Source: Sphingopyxis sp. (lineage in GTDB: Bacteria; Pseudomonadota; Alphaproteobacteria; Sphingomonadales; Sphingomonadaceae). Taken from it: a stretch of DNA of 64,000 nt. Positions 9,101 through 14,402 of the stretch are shown in pieces. Numbering within the stretch: position 1 is the stretch's first letter; every line of letters begins with the position of its first letter. The DNA lies in the NCBI GenBank assembly GCA_030145715.1, contig JAIXHQ010000006.1, positions 1 through 64,000 on the forward strand, given 5' to 3'. The position numbers were made by a program, and so were the translations under genes. The notes beneath the pieces are model-generated. The model had not been told where the DNA came from. It ran no database searches and saw nothing but the letters and a program-made list of their open reading frames with translations.

Positions 9101-9912
9101 TTCGAACCAAGATCATCGAGCGTCGTTTCGCCCGCGATCGGTCGGCCAATATACTGGTCGACTTCATCGGCGCGCGCTGTGAGCTTGTCGCCGAAACCTT
9201 CGTCGATCGCGTTCATGCCAGCGGCGATGACGCGCGCACCGCCCGAACCGATCCGCATGGCCGACCGCTTACCCATCAGGCCGACACGATCAAGCAGCCC
9301 CCCATTCTGCAGCGGCGTGTTGTCGACGCGTTTCACGGTCATCGGGTCGAACTCCGGCGTCGCGTAAGGCGTAACTTCTCCGCCAAAGATCGAGGCGACA
9401 CCGGGGTCCATCGCAACTGGGGCAGGCTGTATGCGCGGTGGGCGTGGCTTGGAGGCCGGAGCCTTTGTCTGGGCACCGAGCGCGCGCAGCGGCGCCAACA
9501 GCTCAGGCCGCACCGGCAGCTTGCCAGTCGACTGCGGACGCGGAGCCGGAGCGCGCGGCGCGGCCGGTGTGTCGGCATAAGCGCTGAGCGGCGGGCGTGG
9601 CTTCGCGGTTGCGACCGGCTTGGGCTTCGGGGCCGTGCCGCCAGCGTCGGGATATTGCCGCAGCACTTGCGCGCGCACGTCCTCGTCACTCGCGCCAGCC
9701 GGGCCGTCGATCTGGTAGGTTTTGCCGTTGGGGGCTTTGATCTGGTAGGTGGCAGTCTCACGCGGCCCGGCCGGTTTCGGTCCGGTCGAATGACCGCGAA
9801 GCTGTGCCGGCGTGACGCCCTCTGATGCCACATAGGTGTCAATTTCGGCCTCGGGCGCACCGAGACGGATCATTTTAGCGACGTTGCGTTTTACGCGTGC
9901 GTAGTCAGTCAT
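3130..9912 (-). CDS. Giant polyvalent protein, 2,260 aa (ParB-like, zincin-like, phage internal-protein-like)
   Basis: This gene takes up 48% of the element. In order: a short N-terminal domain (1-45) and a TYQIKAPNGKTYQIDGP repeat-like unit (about 55-90); a Pro/Ala linker; a Gly/Ala-rich hydrophobic region (about 230-440); a second Pro-rich linker; a DdrB/ParB-like domain (about 590-760) with ESGNGR at 651-656; a zincin-like domain (about 1060-1400) with HEWGH at 1136-1140 and a downstream SPTEMLARAFEAYVS that could give the third ligand; long helical regions; and a hydrophobic segment near 2055-2085. The layout fits the polyvalent proteins of phages and conjugative elements, which are thought to enter the recipient with the DNA. 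GGAGG precedes ATG at 9912. No virion genes accompany it. Confidence 0.8.
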   Translation of the reverse strand: MTDYARVKRNVAKMIRLGAPEAEIDTYVASEGVTPAQLRGHSTGPKPAGPRETATYQIKAPNGKTYQIDGPAGASDEDVRAQVLRQYPDAGGTAPKPKPVATAKPRPPLSAYADTPAAPRAPAPRPQSTGKLPVRPELLAPLRALGAQTKAPASKPRPPRIQPAPVAMDPGVASIFGGEVTPYATPEFDPMTVKRVDNTPLQNGGLLDRVGLMGKRSAMRIGSGGARVIAAGMNAIDEGFGDKLTARADEVDQYIGRPIAGETTLDDLGSNFSLGKLGSFIAEQSAGASVDMLGMTNPLSIASYLTSNAGNIGQNRAENNGTGTATLTDVAKALPAAAVSTLAEKLGTKYLGGDLGGNLMVRLGGSAVSEAATEGVQSFAEYTGGSLGTDRGFDLDEGLSQAGRGAITGGILGPALRTGMTEIPNAAGAGVAKVRDVLAERADAQAFSPLANAIAVDAFRPRVEAAPPAPTEAPYRVEPAGRTVTATDKDGSRSFVAKVGETAAPAATTTPEAPKAAPKPVAPVAPPAAVEQPPIKEPAPAEVTKAVTPAPVVEQPEPAKATVTAKAPIAAREGTRRVTIPTGGKIDVRMELVNADDITQAEGSKQNRDRDRAASEAQIMAIVGKFDPEQLGDDNYTDRGAPIIGPDGTIESGNGRVLAINRVFDERPEAAQAYRDYIESQGFDTTGIERPILIRRRVTEMDDATLRNFITGSNSDTKQELSAPERAAQDASDILTPEVFTSYMGGALTSQRNGDFVRKFIDAVPDGQRSTFMDDKGNLSTAGVARIENAMLARAFGNGSPAAKRFLSKAMENTDNQTRTLTGALSEVAADWGKMTEAMQDGTVDKQYDLTDKVLEAIGLIADARAQGEKISDVFAQRDAFNQIDPLVEKIIRSFYDGNLRRAAGRNKVAGILRSYAELASEQRADADLFGNAAPPTPADLYAAAIEHQHEADLLATAADAGAEESAPDGVRSDQPEAQAANDDDIPDIDTPDIDRASYPLEDRAGYDPEFLSRSFTDRPSFFAGIVRTSLDMDPDKFVLLPAPRQIFLLKRAVKEAFGITVDVQPGVQARFAIDQMLDMLQNVQGMAAVLGIPARGMSLGGKLGLTIEKQARALGWFQPGTNMIGLPRRSNSFAHEWGHALDYHLLANLGSTENDSTGRGLSGAIRQMGENLADADGIPNRDIRDGFIHLLNTMFFDKAGLATRVMDLEAKIAKTSSDKVRAELQRQIDNITAGNAKPRGLTSDFAKLSKAFGNKAGTQEYWTSPTEMLARAFEAYVSYKAESAGMSTEFIGKGDAAYLSEADERFAMTFPKGTERLRIFDAFDNIFAHIATQETLGAGAAAMPDPANKASLNPFEQPETVAPRERNIFRSAIGREWDAIWSRSEARRKRLRDRPASADASILRNMHDALSFFKYGMTARLKMIGRRYDAPSVLKLHNMLTHTAGDKSPGSDYLRATELRMNQYQNVISLLVGNYNEALGYKLRTRELSIEDSDHLRDLLISAETAAGSKPMQTLAAGLRKLSDRIFYDMQRAGIDVGYARNGYLQRLYDDAIIGSDEAGFLAQAAKAYKIAFERQWGDSDAVLADDEALQTFLAAARDLSRNGHDGVVDPYKAFAKIRKQITSLNRAIAAAEKAGEDAGTMQGEVAALDEQLSEAFGDLYDAVQAAWSKQAAADWLLKIQGSNPHEVDSRGPDGKFLKGRELPPEADKLLEKYMVRDPVHVMMLYSGKVARRIEYAERFGADNKKIDALFAQMGKEGVSAVGQDQVRAIFDVVTGRSVSKLPPGVNWAFEAIHVIWGTISLLPRAVWSSMSESVTAGLHAGNAKFAFKATGDLLASIVKTDGSRARADLARFAGIVSDRGGHNVLTERYGGSYANDTFLSDAATRMFYNTGLVALTRAQQGQMVGAAHAFLDCMSGWVVDGASAAPGSKAHIRRADAIARLEEYGVSDPDAFAKRVRAFDSLPTPADFAEGDPFTRDWITAIDRFVKGSIQSPTVMSRPEAASSAFGRLAYGIMSFNYEFYRNIIKGSAIRVGRQYERRRDIALDVGDGKATANAKAAAAIAPQVAGGLLASAAALVAGQLLVSTVRMFLFDQERWKELDEKDELAGYLITTAMGRTFATPLDPIIQAYAGYKYSGSAASNLSGPALSNIVQQVDAIGTTSVRNSEKTNTAEYNRAKAIYRLGIGPGAGMALQFIPGGSYISGAAGLATMAVTSTTTADAFAEKLIGEKGSVTDPETGEITGPPKKKGKDDVASKYIL

Positions 9913-10011
9913 GGCTGTAGCCTCCGGAAAAGGTAGGGGTGCGAGGGGACGCCGGCCGATTGACGGCGGCGCCCCAGGACCGAGACCGGGAGGCTACAGA
10001 GTGCCCCCGGG

Positions 10012-10206
10012 CTAGATCAGTTCGAGAAGTCCGAACCAGCGGCGCTCTCGGCGAACGCGCGCGACCAGTTGGAGAAGATTTTCGCCGGGCAGGGGAGTGG
10101 CGCGCCAAGGCGTCGCGGCGTCCCACTGCTGCAGGGGCGCGCGAGAAACCGGGGTCCGCCGAGCACGAGAGCGGCCGGAATTGTGAGTGATTTGCACAGT
10201 CTGCAT
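10012..10206 (-). CDS. Hypothetical basic small protein, 64 aa
   Basis: This is a small Arg-rich protein (MQTVQITHNSGRSRARRTPV...) that ends in RRERRWFGLLELI. An AGGGAC ribosome-binding site lies 9 nt before ATG at 10206, which supports translation. It precedes the giant gene on the same strand with a 99-nt gap. A hairpin (10235-10269) lies in its upstream region. I do not recognise a family. Confidence 0.45.
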   Translation of the reverse strand: MQTVQITHNSGRSRARRTPVSRAPLQQWDAATPWRATPLPGENLLQLVARVRRERRWFGLLELI

Positions 10207-10234
10207 TTTCAGTGTCCCTTTGGTTGGTTAGTAT

Positions 10235-10269
10235 TAGAGAGAGGGAGGGGCCTGACCCCCCTCTCTCTA
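10235..10269. repeat. 11-bp GA/CT-rich hairpin
   Basis: TAGAGAGAGGG (10235-10245) pairs perfectly with CCCTCTCTCTA (10259-10269) around a C/G-rich loop. No T tract follows on either strand, so it is not a typical terminator. It lies 29 nt upstream of the 64-aa gene, between that gene and the TTCCCG repeats. Confidence 0.55.
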
Positions 10270-10300
10270 TAACGACTACCGGAAACCGGAATGTCATATA

Positions 10301-10314
10301 TTTCAATGACTTAG
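10301..10314 (+). repeat. 14-bp repeat shared with the left end
   Basis: TTTCAATGACTTAG here is identical to positions 130-143, directly after attL. It borders the TTCCCG repeat cluster. Confidence 0.5.
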
Positions 10315-10321
10315 GCCATAT

Positions 10322-10442
10322 GGTTCCCGATACCGATGGAAACGAAAAACCGTGGCAAATCAGTCCTTTAGCCAATTGGTTCCCGACCCATTCCCGACGT
10401 TCCCGCGTTCCCAAATCGATAGACGGGAACGTGGGAACGGTA
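10322..10442. other. Candidate replication origin: TTCCCG iteron-like cluster
   Basis: GTTCCCGA near 10323 and 10379, ATTCCCGA at 10390, then GTTCCCGCGTTCCC (10399-10412) facing GGGAACGTGGGAAC (10425-10438) make a dense set of direct and inverted TTCCCG units. The last pair is a 13-of-14 dyad with a 12-nt spacer. The cluster lies just past the end of the RepA-like helicase gene. Directly repeated short units beside a replication gene are typical of iteron origins. The function is inferred. Confidence 0.55.
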
Positions 10443-10487
10443 TCATAATACCCGTCTGTGATTTCGAGGCAAGCGGTCCGCATCATC

Positions 10488-12098
10488 TCAGCCGAGCTTG
10501 ATCTGGCGGACGACCAATGTCTGGTCCTCCGACATAACGACGCGGCCGGCGTCGATAAGCCGCATGATCCCGGTGTCGATTTTGGCTCGCGAGTACGGAA
10601 CGGGCCTTATATCCGACATAGCGTAGACGCTGCGCGTGCCCGTTCGGCAAACGACGCGGCCATCGGCATTGTGCTTCTCGATGCGGCTGACGATCCAGTC
10701 GAGCACGTCAGCTTCGACAACGGCCCCGGGGGCGGCCTGGGGGGTCTCTGCCATCGCCAAGCCGCCGGGGGCTTGATTGAAGCGTCGGCCGGTGCACAGC
10801 GCTGCCCATTCGTAATTGCCGGGCGGGATGTTCCGCTTCACGATACCGATTTCGACCTGATTGTTCGGTCGGCCGATCATGCCGATCACCATCCGCGGCC
10901 GGTCGACATGTACGCCGGACCCACGGATGGCATGGCGAAAACTGCCCATCCCGCCGTTGAAGTTCTTGGTCAGGTGGTGGACGACCACGACAGCGCAGCC
11001 CTTGGCCTGCGCAAACGAGTTGAGGACATCGTAGACTGCGCCAGCGTCGCCCGCCTCGTTCTCTTCCTTCACGAATTTCGTGAGCGGATCGATTATCAGC
11101 AGATCCATCTCGCCGATCCGCGCAAGGCGCGCGAGGCAGTCCTCCAAGGTTTTACCGTCGCCGGCGAATATGGTGAAGCCGGCGGGCCCCGCGCTGCCGA
11201 AGCCGAGAGCCGTCTTGATCTGCTCGATGTCGCCAGCGGCGTCTTCGCCCGTAACATAAGCGCAGATGCCGTTCGTTCGGCAAATTTGCTCGCCGAGGAA
11301 GTCAGCGCCTTCGCCGACTGCGCCGCCGACCTTCGCCATCAGCTCGACCATTGCCGTGGACTTCCCGACGCCGCCCGATCCCGCCAACAGCGTGATAACC
11401 CCGCGGCGGATCAGGCCCGGCACCAGCCAATCCACCTGCTCATCAGCTTGGGTTCGGATCGCCAGCGAATGACACGCGAAAAGTTGGATATCCCGGCCGC
11501 TCTGTTCCCATGCGGAACATATGTCGGTGAGCCGATCCGGCTGGATGCAGACCCGCGCGGCCCAGCTGTCAATATCCTCGTCGGTCGAGGGCAACCGATC
11601 GGCGAAGGGCGCGGGAAGCTCGGCGCTCGATGCGATCGCTTCTTTGGCCGCTGCGAAAAGCTCCGACAATGTCTCAACCTTGAGAGACATCCATTCGTCG
11701 CTCGCACTGATTACCAAGTCGCGCAGCTTGCCCACCGGCGGGATCGGGCAATCGAACCACGCGATCATCCGCGCCCGCTCAATATCGCTCTTGTGCACGA
11801 CGAGCGCCAGGTTCTGGCGAAGCGCCCCATGGTGTTTTGCCGGCAGCAGACTGACGGCGCCTACCGCCGCGAAGTGTCGGTAGGCCACTTCGGTGCATTC
11901 GCGAACGGCAGACTTGGCCTCGGCGATGAACTTTGCGTCGGCTGGCTCATCCTCGCCGTCAAAGGCGTTGAGCTCGAACCCTTCGCGCCAGCTCTCGGAA
12001 TGATCAAAGCTGCTCACGTCATACGCTTCGAGCCCGCCGAAATCATTCCGAACCCAAAGCCCAAACGGCAGCACGGCGTATTCATCGACTTTCGCCAC
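10488..12098 (-). CDS. RepA-like AAA_25-type replicative helicase
   Basis: This is a 536-residue RecA-fold ATPase resembling plasmid and phage RepA helicases. Walker A GSGGVGKST is at residues 240-248, Walker B is LLIIDPL, and a VVVVHHLTK strand follows, as in the DnaB/RepA class. The first 230 residues are unassigned. The last 75 (DVLDWIVSRIEKH... onward) look like a winged-helix domain. The start is GTG at 12098 with GGAG 8 nt upstream. It follows the HTH gene by 3 nt, so the two form a replication and regulation cassette, with iteron-like repeats just beyond its stop. Confidence 0.8.
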   Translation of the reverse strand: MAKVDEYAVLPFGLWVRNDFGGLEAYDVSSFDHSESWREGFELNAFDGEDEPADAKFIAEAKSAVRECTEVAYRHFAAVGAVSLLPAKHHGALRQNLALVVHKSDIERARMIAWFDCPIPPVGKLRDLVISASDEWMSLKVETLSELFAAAKEAIASSAELPAPFADRLPSTDEDIDSWAARVCIQPDRLTDICSAWEQSGRDIQLFACHSLAIRTQADEQVDWLVPGLIRRGVITLLAGSGGVGKSTAMVELMAKVGGAVGEGADFLGEQICRTNGICAYVTGEDAAGDIEQIKTALGFGSAGPAGFTIFAGDGKTLEDCLARLARIGEMDLLIIDPLTKFVKEENEAGDAGAVYDVLNSFAQAKGCAVVVVHHLTKNFNGGMGSFRHAIRGSGVHVDRPRMVIGMIGRPNNQVEIGIVKRNIPPGNYEWAALCTGRRFNQAPGGLAMAETPQAAPGAVVEADVLDWIVSRIEKHNADGRVVCRTGTRSVYAMSDIRPVPYSRAKIDTGIMRLIDAGRVVMSEDQTLVVRQIKLG

Positions 12099-12101
12099 CG
12101 C

Positions 12102-12308
12102 TCAGGCTCCAGCCGCGGTCTTGAGTTCAGTCAGGCTGGCAACCCACGCCTCCTGGTCGGCGCGGGTGATGAGGGTGCGGCGGGCTGCTTTGACTGCGCG
12201 CAGCTTGCCAGCTTTTATCTCGCGATAGAGGGTCGCTCGACTGATACCCAGGCGATGCGCCGCGGCAGTTACGGTGTCGACGAGCGGTTCACCGTTCTCG
12301 GTGGCCAT
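12102..12308 (-). CDS. Excisionase / AlpA-type HTH protein, 68 aa
   Basis: This small DNA-binding protein has the HTH_17 pattern VTAAAHRLGISRATLYREIKAG-KLRAVKAARRTLI, followed by an EAWVASL helix. Such proteins act as excisionases or as activators of integrase and replication genes in satellites and islands. GGAG lies 8 nt before ATG at 12308. A TATAGT-like -10 and an 8-bp inverted repeat (12364-12407) are upstream. Confidence 0.82.
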   Translation of the reverse strand: MATENGEPLVDTVTAAAHRLGISRATLYREIKAGKLRAVKAARRTLITRADQEAWVASLTELKTAAGA

Positions 12309-12363
12309 GAGATGTCTCCAGATGTCTGCGTGATTGCAGTCGTCTCAGGAGTAATCACCGAGT

Positions 12364-12407
12364 TTTTACTATAAAAGGCGGATTTCGTGACGTAGATTTT
12401 AGTAAAA
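12364..12407. promoter_or_regulatory. AT-rich inverted repeat upstream of the HTH gene, candidate operator and promoter
   Basis: TTTTACTA (12364-12371) faces TAGTAAAA (12400-12407). On the minus strand TATAGT, a good -10 match, sits inside the left arm region about 60 nt before the ATG of the HTH gene. Autoregulation by that HTH protein is plausible but inferred. Confidence 0.4.
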
Positions 12408-12564
12408 TTGAGAATTGCTTGGATGGCGGCTATCGAAATCCTAGGTTTCTCGCGGGATACAGATAGAATTCAAGCGCAAAAATCATGCTCCTGCTCCCGT
12501 TTCCTGCAAATGCCGGCAGCTGAACACGATTGCGCGTCTCCAGATGACGCGTTAACCAGCGCTC

Positions 12565-12843
12565 ATGGATTGGACACTGCTCATAGGATATGTCGTCGTG
12601 ATGGCTCTGCTTTTGCTGTTGAGCTACATCGACCAGCACTACAGTGGTATCATCGCGCGCAAAGATCGCGAGATCCAATCGTTGCACGATCAGCTGGCTC
12701 GGCTGCGCACCATCACCGATGCGATCGAAGACGAAGAATGGGCGCTCGATCTGCCTGACGCGCGTATGGATCGACCGGACCCGTACACGATCCGCTACCC
12801 GCTCGGCGATGCGCCGTGGCCGAAGAAAGATGGCATTGAGTAA
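12565..12843 (+). CDS. Small membrane protein with coiled coil, 92 aa
   Basis: One N-terminal membrane helix (MDWTLLIGYVVVMALLLLLS) is followed by a charged helix (ARKDREIQSLHDQLARLR) and an acidic tail rich in Asp and Pro. It is probably an inner-membrane protein with its C-terminus in the cytoplasm. The layout resembles Rz-type spanins or small membrane regulators, but nothing specific identifies it. It lies on the opposite strand to the replication and integrase genes. No strong ribosome-binding site is seen. Confidence 0.55.
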   Translation: MDWTLLIGYVVVMALLLLLSYIDQHYSGIIARKDREIQSLHDQLARLRTITDAIEDEEWALDLPDARMDRPDPYTIRYPLGDAPWPKKDGIE

Positions 12844-12934
12844 GGCCGCCGCGTAGCCGGCCGCCAGCGCTATCAGGCTCGCGTGAGAGGGCCGGAAGGC
12901 GCCCGCCGCGCACCGCGGGGCGTGTCTCCACTTC

Positions 12935-14095
12935 TTAAAGCGCCAATGCCTCCAGCGCCTTCACCGCCGCACCGCGGGCAAGGTGGCCATAATGCTGCTC
13001 AATCATCTCGGCACTGGTGCCCGATATTTGCGCGATCGTAAGGAGCGGGAGCCCGGCCGTCACCAAATCGGTGATCGTGCTGTGGCGCAGGGTGTAGGCG
13101 GTTGCTTTCACCGGAAGCTCAGCGGCAGCGACAGCAGCGGCAATGGGCAGTTTCCAGCTATCCTTGTCCCATGCTTTCCCGTTGGCGCGCATGAACAGCG
13201 GCGCCGTGGGCAGCTTGTCCTTCGATTGCTCGACCAGGAGCTTCGCGGCGGCGGCCGGGATCACAATACGGCGATCCTCGCCCGCCTTGTCCTTGCCAAT
13301 CGTGAGCTCAGACGTGCGCTTGTCGAAGTCGCCAGCCGTGAGCGCAGCCATTGCGCCGGGACGCAAGGGCAACAGGCACAGCGACCGCACAAATGGCGCG
13401 GCCTCCTCGTCCATATGCTCCAGAAGCGAGCGCCGCTGATCCTTGTCGAGATAGAGCGTCCGCCGCTTGCCGGCATTGCTGGCAGGCACCAGAGCCTCTT
13501 GCCACGCCGCCTCGGAGTTCGGTGCACCGGGTGAGAGCACCTTGGCCAGCGCCGCGCGCAACACGGCCATGTCGCGGTTGACGGTTGCGGGCGAACGCTC
13601 ACGGGTTCGCTTTTCGCCTTCCTTGTTCCGGCTCACCAGCGATGGCGTTGCCTCTAACCGCGAGCGCCACTCTTTGACGTGGCGGCGGCGCAACTTGTCG
13701 AGCTTCACCTTGGCGATGGGATCTTCATAAACATATCGTTTAAAGCGGCTCTCCGCTTCCGGCCGGGTCTTGCCGAATTCCTCGCAAGCGTCCGCGACGG
13801 TTTCGATCTTGCGACGAACCTCTCCGCCCGCCTCCACCATCTCGGCAAGCTTCTCGGCCTCCTTCTTGGCGGCCATGAACATGTCGTTCTTTGCCAGCGT
13901 GCCGAAGTCGCCGAGCGACTTGACCCGATACTTGTCGGCGTCGGCGTCGAAGATGCGGGCAATCCATGTGCCAGACCCGCCGCGCTTCGAGGGGCGATAG
14001 CCGAGAAAGCACCCAGCACGCAGACGTTGCCAATGCGGCTCGCGCGTCACCTTCAGCTCATCACGCTTGCCGACCCTGCTCAAATCCAATGCCAT
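12935..14095 (-). CDS. int: Tyrosine recombinase (phage-type integrase)
   Basis: This 386-residue integrase has an N-terminal DNA-binding half (residues 1-180) and a C-terminal catalytic domain. LRPGAMAALTAGDF carries the first catalytic Arg, AYTLRHSTITDLV the R-H pair, and ISGTSAEMIEQHYGH the nucleophile, Tyr369. It catalyses integration and excision at tRNA-Ala. ATG at 14095 is preferred because MALDLSRVGKRDELKV is a natural start with AAGGGA upstream; a longer frame runs into the arm-site repeats. It lies next to attR. Confidence 0.92.
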   Translation of the reverse strand: MALDLSRVGKRDELKVTREPHWQRLRAGCFLGYRPSKRGGSGTWIARIFDADADKYRVKSLGDFGTLAKNDMFMAAKKEAEKLAEMVEAGGEVRRKIETVADACEEFGKTRPEAESRFKRYVYEDPIAKVKLDKLRRRHVKEWRSRLEATPSLVSRNKEGEKRTRERSPATVNRDMAVLRAALAKVLSPGAPNSEAAWQEALVPASNAGKRRTLYLDKDQRRSLLEHMDEEAAPFVRSLCLLPLRPGAMAALTAGDFDKRTSELTIGKDKAGEDRRIVIPAAAAKLLVEQSKDKLPTAPLFMRANGKAWDKDSWKLPIAAAVAAAELPVKATAYTLRHSTITDLVTAGLPLLTIAQISGTSAEMIEQHYGHLARGAAVKALEALAL

Positions 14096-14107
14096 CACGC
14101 GTCCCTT

Positions 14108-14133
14108 GTATGGAATAGTATGGAACGCGTATG
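14108..14133 (+). repeat. Subterminal GTATGGAA repeats, probable integrase arm sites (right)
   Basis: GTATGGAA occurs at 14108-14115 and 14118-14125. GTATGGAACGCGTATG (14118-14133) matches 161-176 exactly. The repeats overlap the region just upstream of the integrase start, so integrase could also repress its own gene. Confidence 0.6.
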
Positions 14134-14137
14134 TAAT

Positions 14138-14210
14138 ACATCGTGAGACGCTAAGCAACAGATGGAGATGGAAACCAAGCGTTTCCAAGGCTCTGAGCGT
14201 CTCACGATGT
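14138..14210. repeat. Perfect 15-bp inverted repeat with nested palindrome
   Basis: ACATCGTGAGACGCT (14138-14152) is the exact reverse complement of AGCGTCTCACGATGT (14196-14210). Inside lies GGAAAC-caagc-GTTTCC (14170-14186). The structure sits between the integrase start and the attR core and has no T tract. It could be an integrase, excisionase or host-factor site, or a regulatory RNA hairpin. Confidence 0.7.
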
Positions 14211-14229
14211 CGGTGGTTGTGTCAGTTCC

Positions 14230-14279
14230 CTGCAATCGCACTGCAGAGGTCAGGGGTTCGATTCCCCTCGGCTCCACCA
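14230..14279 (+). repeat. attR core, 50-bp direct repeat copy 2 (tRNA-Ala 3' fragment)
   Basis: This is an exact copy of 78-127. It lacks the tRNA 5' half, so it is not a functional tRNA gene; it is the displaced original 3' end of tRNA-Ala(CGC). Ordinary chromosome resumes at 14280. Confidence 0.93.
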
Positions 14280-14402
14280 GCGACCGGCCGCATCCTTTCT
14301 TGCCGCGAAATCGCTGTTCTTAACGGCCGCTGCCCATCGCTTTGTCACCGAACAGGGTAAATGTCGGAATTACGACAAAAATTCGCTTTCGGCCGCTTGC
14401 CC

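Larger units (their letters stand above)
78..14279. mobile_element. tRNA-Ala-integrated element, 14.15 kb, satellite- or island-like
   Basis: The bounds are two perfect 50-bp direct repeats (78-127 and 14230-14279) made of the 3' part of tRNA-Ala. A tyrosine integrase gene (12935-14095) sits next to the right repeat, and subterminal GTATGGAA repeats lie inside both ends. The contents are a replication cassette (HTH gene, RepA-like helicase, TTCCCG repeats), one 2,260-residue polyvalent protein, several secreted small proteins and unknown small genes. No capsid, portal, terminase, tail, lysis or relaxase gene is recognisable. The element could be a phage satellite, a small integrative plasmid-like island or a reduced prophage; the sequence does not decide between these. 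Confidence 0.9.

Noticed and set aside
9905-10486. 193-codon minus-strand frame across the TTCCCG repeats
   Set aside because: It runs through the hairpin and the repeats, and no start signal supports it. Only the inner 64-aa gene in another frame has a ribosome-binding site.
10458-12374. Open frame of 638 codons opposite the RepA-like helicase
   Set aside because: Walker motifs and start signals support the minus-strand gene. The plus-strand product has no domain.
14230-14279. Second tRNA-Ala gene
   Set aside because: Only the 3' part is present with no acceptor 5' strand or D arm. It is the attR copy.
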